A stretch of DNA of 8,517 nucleotides, taken from contig JAXJRQ010000018.1 of NCBI GenBank assembly GCA_036310525.1, forward strand, positions 1 to 8,517, read 5' to 3'. Positions 1 to 6,654 of this stretch are shown one piece after another. Under the pieces are notes generated by a model that was not told where the DNA came from, ran no database searches, and worked only from the letters and a program-made list of their open reading frames with translations. The position numbers and the translations under genes are program-made. The stretch is from UBA4716 sp036310525 (lineage in GTDB: Bacteria; Bacillota; Clostridia; UBA1381). Position 1 is the first letter of the stretch. Every line of letters begins with the position of its first letter.

Positions 1-30
1 GGCTGGCGCCGTAGGCGACTGGGGGATTGT
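1..30 (+). repeat. End of a dispersed intergenic repeat (truncated by window edge)
   Basis: This G-rich stretch ends in GGGGATTGT. Its last 8 bases (23-30, GGGATTGT) are the reverse complement of ACAATCCC at 61-68, which opens the neighbouring repeat copy. It therefore looks like the tail of a related repeat unit in the opposite orientation, with its body lying upstream of the window. An internal GGCGCC palindrome is present. From memory, repeats ending in GGGATTGT or starting ACAATCCCTC are frequent between genes in gut clostridia; family membership is inferred. No coding potential is seen. Confidence 0.5.
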
Positions 31-60
31 AAAATCAGCATTATCGCTAAATATATATGA

Positions 61-156
61 ACAATCCCTCCGAGTTTTGCTACGCAAAACCCACCTCCCT
101 TTACACAAGGGAGGCTTTCGCTTCGATTATGCACTCAACTACAAATTACAATTTAT
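61..156. repeat. Dispersed intergenic repeat with two hairpins; left copy of the window-bracketing inverted repeat
   Basis: The unit begins ACAATCCCTCCGAG and contains two perfect stem-loops. The first is GTTTTGC-TAC-GCAAAAC at 74-90. The second is CCTCCCTT-TACAC-AAGGGAGG at 94-114. A non-hairpin part follows (115-140) and then an AT-rich tail (141-156). Bases 101-156 match the reverse complement of 8462-8517 at 54 of 56 positions (differences at 142 and 149). Such units are typically non-autonomous intergenic repeats; the mobilising enzyme is not in this window. The tail ends 8 bp before the -35 box of the first promoter, so the repeat does not itself supply that promoter. Confidence 0.75.
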
Positions 157-163
157 GATACTC

Positions 164-191
164 TTGAAAAAACACCCGAATGTGATATAAT
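164..191 (+). promoter_or_regulatory. Extended -10 sigma-A promoter for the MBL-hydF operon
   Basis: TTGAAA (164-169) and TATAAT (186-191) are separated by 16 bp. A TG dinucleotide sits one base before the -10 (183-184), giving TGATATAAT, the extended -10 pattern. Transcription should start near 198, leaving a leader of about 26 nt. AAGGAG (211-216) lies 7 bp before the ATG at 224. No operator dyad is evident, so expression may be constitutive. Confidence 0.8.
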
Positions 192-223
192 TAATATACA
201 AGAACACAAAAAGGAGAAAACAC

Positions 224-1588
224 ATGAAATCGAAAATCCTGTTAATATACACAATGCTGACTATATCATTTACCGCAACGGTACATGCAAAAGAAGCGCA
301 GCCTACATCCCAGACACTGCTCATAAACGGAGAAAGCGTGTCACAGCCTGTATACAACATTGACGGAAACAATTATTTCCGTTTGCGTGACCTTGCATAT
401 GAACTGAATTTCGGCTGTACCTACAACGGCACAAACAACAGCATAGAGCTTGACACATCATCACCATATACAGACGATGCCCCTAAAAGCATTGAAAATC
501 TTACAAAAGAGCATGCACAAAACAGCTCTCAGACGGTATACCTTAACGGAAATTTATGCGATATTAAAGCGTATAACATAAACGGAAATAATTACTTCAA
601 GGTACGTGACCTTGCAAAAGCAGTGAACTTCGGCTGTATATACAACAGCAGTGTAAACGGCATTGAAATAGACAATAAATACGAATACAGCGAGGGTGAC
701 GTTTTCAGCGCATCAAAATTAATGGGCGAAATGTCGGTGCATTTTCTTGATGTAGGTCAGGGCGACAGCATATTTATTGAGCTTCCCGACGGCAGAACAA
801 TGCTCATTGACGCATCAACCGGCAAATTCGGCGACAGAATATGTGAATACATCAAAAACGAAGGACACTCCGACATCGACATTCTTGTTGCAACGCATCC
901 GCACGCAGACCATATAGGCGGTATGAAAACCGTTACAGAAAATTTTGACATACAAACAGTGTATATGCCCGAAGCAGAAAGCACAAGCAAGACTTATAAA
1001 AATCTGATGGCGGCATTTGCCGATAAAAACACAGAAATAAAGACCGCACGTAACGGAGTGAATATATATCACAGTGACGTGCTTGACATCAGTATAATTG
1101 CGCCGTGCCGTGATGATTACGATAATCTGAACAACCACAGCGCAGTGATAATGCTCGACTACGGCGACAGCGAATTTTTGCTGACGGGCGACGCTGAGGA
1201 AGAAAGCGAAAATGATATAACAGCAGATGTGTCGGCGGACGTTGCCAAGGCAGGTCACCACGGAAGCCGCACATCATCTACCGAAGAATTTATCAGAAAA
1301 GTAAACGCACAATACGTTGTGATGTCGCTTGGCGAGGGAAACAGCTACGGTCATCCGCACGAGGAAGCCGTAAACCGTTGGAAAAAGGCAGGCGCAAAAA
1401 TATTACGCACAGATATAAACGGTGACATAACCTTTACAACCAACGGTATAGACATAGACGTAAGCTGTTCTGAATCGAATGAATTTGCATATGCAAAAAC
1501 GGGTTTTATCGACATGCTTCTGAGCTTTTGCAAAAACATCGCAAAGCTGATATTCAGTACAGAAATACCGCAGACCACACGTGCATAA
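224..1588 (+). CDS. Secreted ComEC-like metallo-beta-lactamase-fold hydrolase with two N-terminal stalk repeats
   Basis: 454 residues. The N-terminus is a signal peptide with a hydrophobic core and a V-H-A cleavage site after A22, with no lipobox. Two related segments follow (about 32-77 and 105-150), each with the pattern NG..YF..RDLA...NFGC. These resemble the copper-amine-oxidase N-terminal-like 'stalk' repeats of clostridial surface proteins. From about 171 the protein is a metallo-beta-lactamase domain of the ComEC C-terminal type: FLDVGQGDS (174-182), metal motif HPHADH (225-230), NNHSAV (303-308), TGDAE (321-325), HHGS (345-348) and GHPH (376-379). The complete motifs suggest an active metal-dependent hydrolase outside the membrane. 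ComEC-type domains are linked to DNA processing, but the ComEC membrane channel is absent, so the substrate is unknown. hydF begins 15 bp downstream without a terminator. Confidence 0.9.
   Translation: MKSKILLIYTMLTISFTATVHAKEAQPTSQTLLINGESVSQPVYNIDGNNYFRLRDLAYELNFGCTYNGTNNSIELDTSSPYTDDAPKSIENLTKEHAQNSSQTVYLNGNLCDIKAYNINGNNYFKVRDLAKAVNFGCIYNSSVNGIEIDNKYEYSEGDVFSASKLMGEMSVHFLDVGQGDSIFIELPDGRTMLIDASTGKFGDRICEYIKNEGHSDIDILVATHPHADHIGGMKTVTENFDIQTVYMPEAESTSKTYKNLMAAFADKNTEIKTARNGVNIYHSDVLDISIIAPCRDDYDNLNNHSAVIMLDYGDSEFLLTGDAEEESENDITADVSADVAKAGHHGSRTSSTEEFIRKVNAQYVVMSLGEGNSYGHPHEEAVNRWKKAGAKILRTDINGDITFTTNGIDIDVSCSESNEFAYAKTGFIDMLLSFCKNIAKLIFSTEIPQTTRA
314..676 (+). repeat. Tandem stalk-type repeats inside the MBL protein gene
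   Basis: Residues 32-77 and 105-150 align without gaps through their cores at an offset of 73 residues. GNNYF at 48-52 aligns with 121-125, RDLA at 55-58 with 128-131, and NFGC at 62-65 with 135-138. The DNA copies have diverged at many third positions, so this is an old domain duplication and not a recent one. The segments probably form an extracellular spacer or cell-wall-associated stalk; binding to copper is not implied. Confidence 0.75.
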
Positions 1589-1603
1589 AAGGAGGAAAAT
1601 ATC

Positions 1604-2779
1604 ATGGAAAAAACACCGCTGGCTTTTCGTACACACATATCCATTTTCGGAAATACCAACGCCGGCAAATCATCGCTTTTTAATGCAATAATCGGTCAGG
1701 ACATGGCGGTTGTGTCCGATAAAAAAGGCACTACGACCGACCCTGTTACAAAAGCAATGGAGCTTATTCCCTATGGCCCCGTTGCCATAACCGATACGGC
1801 AGGCATGGGCGATTTAAGCGAAATCGGTGATAAGCGCATGGAGAAAACAAAAAAAATCCTCAACAGTACTGATTTTGCGATTTATGCCGCAGACTATCAG
1901 GACTTTGACCCGACAGCGTATGAAGCAATGAAGGTCGAATTTGAGAAGCGAAAAATCTCTCATATACTTGTTTTTACAAAATGCGATGACGCAGATTTTC
2001 ACTCTGAAAAATATCCCGATACAATAAGTGTTTCGGTGAATAAACCCCAAACAATCGAACGCCTGCTTTCACTTATTCAGGAAAAGCTTTCAACCCTAAA
2101 GAGCGAGGACGTGACCATGATTGGCTCACTTTTACCGAAGGGCAGTACAGTAGTGATGGTTGTTCCGATAGATTCCGAAGCACCAAAGGGCAGATTGATT
2201 TTACCGCAGGTGCAGTTTCTGCGTGACTGCCTTGACCACGGTATGAAAACTCTTGTTGTGCGTGATACAGAGCTTGAAGAAGCACTTTTGGAGGTTAAAG
2301 CTGATTTGGTTGTTACGGATTCGCAGATTTTTGCTCAGGTTAATAAAATTGTTCCCGAAAATATCATGCTTACTTCGTTTTCTATGATGATGGCAAGCAT
2401 GAAAGGCGATTTAAAAATCCTGTCCGAAGGTGCGTCGGCGATAGAAAGCCTTACCGACAACAGCCGTATACTTATGGCAGAAGCATGTACGCACAATGTT
2501 TCGCACGAGGATATAGGAAGAAAAAAAATTCCTGCACTTTTGAAAAAATATACGGGTAAAAACCTTGTTTTTGATTATTACGTGCATCAGGATTTCCCCG
2601 AAAATATTACCGATTATGATTTGGTTATCCATTGCGGAGGCTGTATGCTTAATTCACGTTCGTTCTGTAACAGAATGAGCTTTTGCAAGGAAAACGGCGT
2701 CCCGATTACAAATTACGGAGTTGTGCTTGCATACGTAAACGGTATTCTTGAGCGCAGTAAAAAAGTTTTCGGAATATGA
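1604..2779 (+). CDS. hydF: [FeFe]-hydrogenase H-cluster maturation GTPase HydF
   Basis: 391 residues, the normal size for HydF. HydF is the GTPase and iron-sulfur scaffold on which the di-iron subcluster made with HydE and HydG is assembled and passed to apo-hydrogenase. The GTPase domain shows the P-loop GNTNAGKSS (16-24), switch threonines GTTTD (42-46), DTAG (64-67) and the G4-type TKCD (125-128). The C-terminal cluster domain has C295-x-H297 and then H343-C344-G-G-C347, matching the family pattern CxH...HCxxC that ligates the [4Fe-4S] cluster. AAGGAGG (1589-1595) lies 8 bp before the ATG, just after the upstream stop, so translation is likely coupled to the MBL gene. hydE, hydG and the hydrogenase are not in the window. 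The final A of the stop codon begins the terminator stem. Confidence 0.97.
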   Translation: MEKTPLAFRTHISIFGNTNAGKSSLFNAIIGQDMAVVSDKKGTTTDPVTKAMELIPYGPVAITDTAGMGDLSEIGDKRMEKTKKILNSTDFAIYAADYQDFDPTAYEAMKVEFEKRKISHILVFTKCDDADFHSEKYPDTISVSVNKPQTIERLLSLIQEKLSTLKSEDVTMIGSLLPKGSTVVMVVPIDSEAPKGRLILPQVQFLRDCLDHGMKTLVVRDTELEEALLEVKADLVVTDSQIFAQVNKIVPENIMLTSFSMMMASMKGDLKILSEGASAIESLTDNSRILMAEACTHNVSHEDIGRKKIPALLKKYTGKNLVFDYYVHQDFPENITDYDLVIHCGGCMLNSRSFCNRMSFCKENGVPITNYGVVLAYVNGILERSKKVFGI

Positions 2780-2818
2780 AAAACGCTCTCTCAGATATAT
2801 TTCTGAGAGAGCGTTTTT
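2779..2818. terminator. Bidirectional intrinsic terminator between hydF and the araC-type gene
   Basis: A perfect 17-bp stem pairs 2779-2795 with 2802-2818 around a 6-nt loop. The GC-rich centre (CGCTCTCTCAGA) is flanked by A5 on the left and T5 on the right, so it can terminate transcription on both strands. It starts on the last base of the hydF stop codon and ends 4 bp short of the stop of the convergent regulator gene (2823). Confidence 0.93.
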
Positions 2819-2822
2819 AAGT

Positions 2823-3581
2823 TCACGCTTTAACTATACTGTTTTTGCGTATTTCGCCCGGTTTTTTTCCTGTAAGCGTGAAAAAAACCTTCCTGAAATA
2901 ATTCGCCGAAGAAAATCCGACGTTATTCCCGATAACGTCTATCGGTAAATCGGTATTTTGCAACAAATCAAGTGCATGCTGAATCATAATATTATGCTTA
3001 TAGGTTATCGGAGTAACGCCCGTAACCGACTTGAACAGCTTATACATGGACGACTCACTGTAGTTACAAAGCTCCGCCAGAAATGAAATTGATATATCTG
3101 CACTGAAATTATTCTCAATATAATTTATTGCAGGCTCAATCGATAAAAACTGCGGCGAAACCTTTTCTATCTTCATTCTGCTGTAAAGATCATCGAGTAA
3201 AATATTAAAATATGCTGACGAAAGCAGTGGATTTTGTTGATGTGCAAAATACATTTTATCAAATAAATCCGACGGATAATTCTTTATTATCTGAAATCTG
3301 TAGTCATAAAATGTACGGTAAGAATTAAACGAAAAGCTTATAGAATACCATTCAACCTCAGGCTGTGAATACCAGATTGAATAATACTGCGTGCCCTGCG
3401 CTATATAGACAATGTCACCGGCTTTGGCGTAGTACGTCTTTCCTTTGTACAAAAATTTGCCCGTTCCTTTAAGAACATAGCCTATGCATGGTCTTGAAAA
3501 ATTTATTTGACCTGCTGTATGAGTATGCTCAAAAGAAAGCTTTGACATATCAAAGCTTGAGAGCAGATATTTTTTATCCAT
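2823..3581 (-). CDS. AraC-family transcriptional regulator with N-terminal cupin-like sensor domain
   Basis: 252 residues. Residues 1-85 look like an AraC-type cupin effector domain, with a GYVLKGTGKFLYKGKTYYAKAGDIVYI segment read as beta strands around a GD turn. Residues 150-247 form the paired helix-turn-helix domain. The first helix-turn-helix lies around 163-184 (ISFLAELCNYSESSMYKLFK). The second lies around 213-234, with the hallmark GFSSANYFRKVF (222-233), followed by TGKKPGEIRK. The family usually activates a neighbouring catabolic operon on binding a small molecule. This gene is divergent from the dehydrogenase operon and shares its promoter region, so that operon is the inferred target. 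AAGGA (3590-3594) lies 8 bp from the start. The effector cannot be read from sequence. Confidence 0.93.
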   Translation of the reverse strand: MDKKYLLSSFDMSKLSFEHTHTAGQINFSRPCIGYVLKGTGKFLYKGKTYYAKAGDIVYIAQGTQYYSIWYSQPEVEWYSISFSFNSYRTFYDYRFQIIKNYPSDLFDKMYFAHQQNPLLSSAYFNILLDDLYSRMKIEKVSPQFLSIEPAINYIENNFSADISISFLAELCNYSESSMYKLFKSVTGVTPITYKHNIMIQHALDLLQNTDLPIDVIGNNVGFSSANYFRKVFFTLTGKKPGEIRKNSIVKA

Positions 3582-3618
3582 ATACCTCTTCCTTTGCAGA
3601 ATAGTTATCTTTTTTTAC

Positions 3619-3647
3619 AGTATAGCACATTGAAAGGCATCAGTCAA
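3619..3647 (-). promoter_or_regulatory. Sigma-A promoter for the AraC-type regulator
   Basis: On the minus strand TTGACT (3647-3642) and TATACT (3624-3619) are separated by exactly 17 bp, close to consensus. The start point is expected near 3612, giving a leader of about 31 nt. The region overlaps the plus-strand promoter at 3630-3658, with this -35 box lying in the spacer of the other promoter. Confidence 0.82.
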
Positions 3648-3658
3648 TATAGTATAAT
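3630..3658 (+). promoter_or_regulatory. Sigma-A promoter for the dehydrogenase operon
   Basis: TTGAAA (3630-3635) and TATAAT (3653-3658) are separated by exactly 17 bp. The expected start is near 3665, with a leader of about 26 nt and a ribosome site AAAGGCGG (3675-3682) before the ATG at 3691. TAATTA occurs twice (3655-3660 and 3664-3669), around the -10 and start site, and GAAAGGC occurs at 3632-3638 and 3674-3680. Either could be part of a regulator site, but both are too short to claim. Confidence 0.8.
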
Positions 3659-3690
3659 TATGTTAATTAATACGAAAGGCGGTTGTTAAA

Positions 3691-4707
3691 ATGACTTGCA
3701 AACAGATAGTTTTTACTGAAATTAACAAAGCGGAATTAATTGATACAGAGCTTCCTGAGCTTAGCGCAAACATGGTAAAGGTCAAGACGGAAATATCCTC
3801 CATAAGCTGCGGTACGGAAAGAGCAAACATCACAGGCGACCCGAACATAAACTGTAACGGTAAGCCTGAGGTTGTTTTTCCACGTCATTCGGGATACAGC
3901 TCGTCGGGAACTGTAGTTGAAGTGGGAAGTGATGTAAAAAGCGTCAAGGTTGGCGACAGAGTGGCTATGTTCTGGTCCTCGCACAAAGAATATAACGTAC
4001 TCCCCGAAACAAATGTCGTGAAAATCGAATACGACAACGTTTCATTCAAGGAAGCGGCACTCGGTCACATCGCAAATTTCCCCATGGCGGCAGTAAGAAA
4101 AACCAAGCTTGAAATGGGCGAATCAATGATGGTAATGGGACTCGGTATTTTAGGACTTTTTGCAGTACAGCTTGCACATGCGGCAGGTGCTGTGCCCGTA
4201 ATCGCAGTTGACCCTGTGAAAGAAAGACGTGAAAAAGCGCTTAAGTTCGGCGCAGATTACGCTTTTGACCCGTTTGATGAGGATTTTGCAAAAAAGGTTA
4301 AGGAAGTAACAGGCGGCGGTGTAAATGCAGCTGTTGAAGTAACGGGAAACGGCGCAGGTCTTAACGAAACGCTCGATTGTATGGCAAGATTCGGACGTGT
4401 TGCGCTTTTAGGCTGTACACGAAACAGCGACTTTACGGTTGACTACTACAGAAAGGTGCACGGACCGGGAATTTCGCTTATCGGTGCACATACTCTTGCA
4501 CGTCCTAATGAAGAATCGCATCCGGGATATTTTACGCACCGTGATGATTTGAAAGCATACATGAAGCTCGTTGCAATGAATAGAATTAATATGCTCGATA
4601 TTATTGATGAAACCTATTCACCCAAGGATTGCGGTGAGGTTTATACAAGACTTATAAATGACAGAAGCTTCCCCGTTGTTTCGCAGTTTGACTGGTCACT
4701 GCTTTAA
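3691..4707 (+). CDS. Medium-chain (zinc-type) alcohol dehydrogenase-like NAD(P)-dependent oxidoreductase
   Basis: 338 residues. The N-terminal GroES-like half contains SCGTERA (39-45), in the position of the usual zinc-site CGSD, and RHSGYSSSGTVVEVG (65-79) in place of the usual GHE motif. The four-cysteine structural-zinc loop seen in classical zinc dehydrogenases is absent between about 85 and 125. The Rossmann half has GLGILG (150-155) and ends beta-2 with D174 (IAVDP), which favours NAD over NADP. This resembles the short subgroup related to bacteriochlorophyllide dehydrogenase (BchC-like), often found in sugar-metabolism or biosynthetic clusters. The catalytic zinc ligands are uncertain; C40, E43 and H66 are candidates. 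It is the first gene of an operon with a Gfo/Idh oxidoreductase 69 bp downstream, so both may act on the same sugar, polyol or cyclitol. The substrate is not identifiable. Confidence 0.88.
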   Translation: MTCKQIVFTEINKAELIDTELPELSANMVKVKTEISSISCGTERANITGDPNINCNGKPEVVFPRHSGYSSSGTVVEVGSDVKSVKVGDRVAMFWSSHKEYNVLPETNVVKIEYDNVSFKEAALGHIANFPMAAVRKTKLEMGESMMVMGLGILGLFAVQLAHAAGAVPVIAVDPVKERREKALKFGADYAFDPFDEDFAKKVKEVTGGGVNAAVEVTGNGAGLNETLDCMARFGRVALLGCTRNSDFTVDYYRKVHGPGISLIGAHTLARPNEESHPGYFTHRDDLKAYMKLVAMNRINMLDIIDETYSPKDCGEVYTRLINDRSFPVVSQFDWSLL

Positions 4708-4776
4708 TGGGAGAAGCAGGTTTAAGCAATCTGACCTGTTAAGGAAAAATTTTAATGAACACAGGAGCTGAATATT

Positions 4777-5763
4777 ATGAGAAAAATTAAAATTGCACAG
4801 ATAGGCATAGGTCATGACCACGCAGGGGTGGTTCTTATGAGTCTCAGAAAGCAGACGGATATTTTTGAAGTAGTGGGAGTACATATCCCCGAAAATGAAA
4901 AAAAATATATCGAACGTGAGAGTGAAAAAATAAAAGACCTCCCCTTGCTTACGCTTGAGGAAATCCTCGACAATCCTGAAATTGAAGCGGTTACAATCGA
5001 GACAGAGGAATTAAGTCTTTCAAAGTACGCAATTTTGGCGTTTGAAAAAGGAAAGCACGTACATATGGATAAGCCGGGCGGTGCAGAGCTTTGTGACTTT
5101 GAAAAGCTGATTGAAACAGCACGTAAAAACAAGCTTGTTTTCCACACCGGATATATGTACAGATACAATCCCGAGCTTTTGAAAATCAAAGAGGATATTA
5201 AAAACGGAGTATTCGGCGAGATTTATTCCATTGAAGCGCAAATGAGCGGAATTTTCCCGCAGACGTCAGACAAATGCCAGTGGCTTGAACAATTTAAGGG
5301 CGGTATGATGTTTTTCCTCGGCTGTCATCTTATTGACGCTGTTATAGGCATAATGGGTTTACCCGAACGAGTTGTTCCCTTTAACAAATGCACCGGTATT
5401 GACGGTGTGACATCAACGGACTACGGAATGGCAGTTCTCGAATACAAAAACGGTGTTTCGTTTGTTAAAACATGCGCACAGGAAACGTTTGGATTTAGCA
5501 GACGTAATATTGTTATCTGCGGTTCAAAGAAAACAATTGAAATCAGACCTGTTGAACGGTACGAGGCGGACGGTATGCACGCATACGTTACTGAATTTGA
5601 GAACAATGACCCCACCACAAGACGCTCAGACGCATTTGACAGATACGCTTCCATGATGTCATCCTTTGCGGCAATGGCACGTGGAGAAAAGGAAAATCCG
5701 TACACATATGATTACGAGCTGGACGTTTATAAAACTGTCCTTAAAGCATGCGGTGTTAATTAA
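4777..5763 (+). CDS. Gfo/Idh/MocA-family NAD(P)-dependent oxidoreductase
   Basis: 328 residues, slightly short for the family. The N-terminal Rossmann fold has IAQIGIGHDHAG (6-17), a variant of GxGxxG in which the third glycine is replaced. The family lysine motif, usually EKP, is present as DKP (98-100), with K99 as the likely catalytic residue. The second half contains GGMMFFLGCHLIDAV (175-189), in which H184 and D187 match the family's active-site GxHxxD pattern. Members oxidise or reduce sugar, inositol or related hydroxyls with a nicotinamide cofactor. AGGAG (4763-4767) lies 9 bp before the ATG. The 69-bp gap from the dehydrogenase has no terminator, so the two are co-transcribed. The C-terminus ends soon after PYTYDYELDVYKTVLKA, a common family ending, so the protein appears complete. 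The substrate is unknown. Confidence 0.93.
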   Translation: MRKIKIAQIGIGHDHAGVVLMSLRKQTDIFEVVGVHIPENEKKYIERESEKIKDLPLLTLEEILDNPEIEAVTIETEELSLSKYAILAFEKGKHVHMDKPGGAELCDFEKLIETARKNKLVFHTGYMYRYNPELLKIKEDIKNGVFGEIYSIEAQMSGIFPQTSDKCQWLEQFKGGMMFFLGCHLIDAVIGIMGLPERVVPFNKCTGIDGVTSTDYGMAVLEYKNGVSFVKTCAQETFGFSRRNIVICGSKKTIEIRPVERYEADGMHAYVTEFENNDPTTRRSDAFDRYASMMSSFAAMARGEKENPYTYDYELDVYKTVLKACGVN

Positions 5764-5768
5764 TATTT

Positions 5769-5797
5769 TGTAGGGGCTGATGCCCACATCAGCCCGC
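5769..5797 (+). repeat. Mini-hairpin repeat of the TGTAGGGG...CCCGC type
   Basis: TGTAGGGG is followed by the arm CTGATG, the loop CCCA, the arm CATCAG and then CCCGC. A perfect 9-bp stem pairs 5774-5782 with 5787-5795. The same frame of TGTAGGGG at one end and CCCG at the other recurs twice at 8369-8440 with different arm sequences. It lies directly after the stop codon of the Gfo/Idh gene and has no T-tract, so it is not itself a terminator. Confidence 0.7.
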
Positions 5798-5820
5798 AGT
5801 TTCGGAAATTTCCTTGATAC

Positions 5821-5859
5821 AAAAATAATGAGCGAAAAATTTCGCTCATTATTTTTTTT
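5821..5859. terminator. Bidirectional intrinsic terminator between the Gfo/Idh gene and the ABC ATPase gene
   Basis: A perfect stem pairs 5821-5837 with 5840-5856, with central bases GAGCGAAA and TTTCGCTC. In practice the apical A-T pairs open into a 6-nt loop. T-runs follow on both strands (T8 on the plus strand at 5852-5859, T5 on the minus strand). The right end overlaps the stop codon of the convergent ATPase gene (5858-5860). Confidence 0.92.
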
Positions 5860-6637
5860 ACAGCATCTTATTTAAAAATTCTCTTGTTCTCTCGTGCTGA
5901 GGATTGTCAATAACCTCTTCGGGAGTACCGTCCTCAAGCACAATTCCGCCGTCCATAAATATAATTCTGTCGGCAACATTCTTTGCAAATTCAATTTCAT
6001 GAGTAACAATAACCATTGTTGTATTTTTTGCCGCAAGGTCTTTGATAACTCTTAAAATTTCACCTGTAAGCTCAGGGTCAAGCGCTGATGTCGGCTCATC
6101 AAAGAACAATACCTTCGGATTAAACGCCAGCGCACGTGCAATCGACACACGCTGCTGCTGACCTCCCGACAATTCACACGGATAATTTGAAAGCTTTTCG
6201 CTAAGTCCTACTCTTGTAAGCAGTGAGATTGCATTTTCCCTGATTTCATCGTGTATTTTTTTCTTATTCGCCTTATAATCCTCACGCTCTTTCGCCATCA
6301 GAAGCGGTGCAAGCATTACGTTGTCAAGCACGTTATACTGCGGAAAAAGATTGAACTGCTGAAAAACCATACCGAAGTTGAGCTGACGTTCACGAATTTC
6401 CTTCGGGGTCTTTTTCTGCGTATCAGCCGCATCAAATATACATTTTCCGTCAACAAAAATCTGACCTTCGCTTGCAGTTTCAAGGAAGTTTATACAACGA
6501 AGAAGCGTGGTTTTTCCGCTTCCCGACGAACCGAGTATTGCAACAATATCGCCCTCATTCATTGAAAAATCAACGCCCTTTAATACGTTGGTTTTTCCGA
6601 AGCTTTTTTTGATATTTTTAATTTCTAAAACAGCCAT
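5858..6637 (-). CDS. Polar amino acid ABC transporter ATP-binding protein (GlnQ/HisP type)
   Basis: 259 residues. This is the cytoplasmic ATPase that powers amino acid import. All motifs are intact: Walker A GSSGSGKTT (36-44), Q-loop FQQF (92-95), signature LSGGQQQR (157-164), Walker B VLFFDEP (176-182), D-loop SALD (184-187) and the switch histidine H213 (VTHE). It is slightly longer than the usual 240 residues because of a charged insertion near 115-135 and another near 68-84. The start is firm: AAGGAGGAG overlaps the permease stop codon and lies 10 bp before the ATG. It is the last gene of the three-gene operon, 17 bp after the permease. The exact amino acid cannot be assigned from the ATPase. 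Confidence 0.96.
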   Translation of the reverse strand: MAVLEIKNIKKSFGKTNVLKGVDFSMNEGDIVAILGSSGSGKTTLLRCINFLETASEGQIFVDGKCIFDAADTQKKTPKEIRERQLNFGMVFQQFNLFPQYNVLDNVMLAPLLMAKEREDYKANKKKIHDEIRENAISLLTRVGLSEKLSNYPCELSGGQQQRVSIARALAFNPKVLFFDEPTSALDPELTGEILRVIKDLAAKNTTMVIVTHEIEFAKNVADRIIFMDGGIVLEDGTPEEVIDNPQHERTREFLNKML

Positions 6638-6654
6638 ATGTACAAAACTCCTCC

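Noticed and set aside
61..156. Possible CRISPR repeat or small RNA gene
   Set aside because: There is no regular repeat-spacer spacing and no promoter directing transcription through it; the same sequence at the other end of the window points to a dispersed repeat.
815..1261. A 148-codon minus-strand reading frame inside the MBL gene
   Set aside because: It lies wholly antisense to a gene with clear conserved motifs, has an odd Cys/His/Val-rich composition, and shows no recognisable domain or suitable operon context.
224..1588. Full competence protein ComEC
   Set aside because: The protein has a signal peptide and stalk repeats but none of the ComEC transmembrane channel, so only the MBL domain is shared.
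2748..2948. A short plus-strand frame spanning the hydF end and the terminator
   Set aside because: It would translate through the terminator stem and lies antisense to the AraC DNA-binding domain, so it is not a plausible gene.
4812..5189. A 125-codon minus-strand reading frame inside the Gfo/Idh gene
   Set aside because: It is serine- and isoleucine-rich antisense to a conserved Rossmann domain and has no recognised motif; it is a shadow frame.
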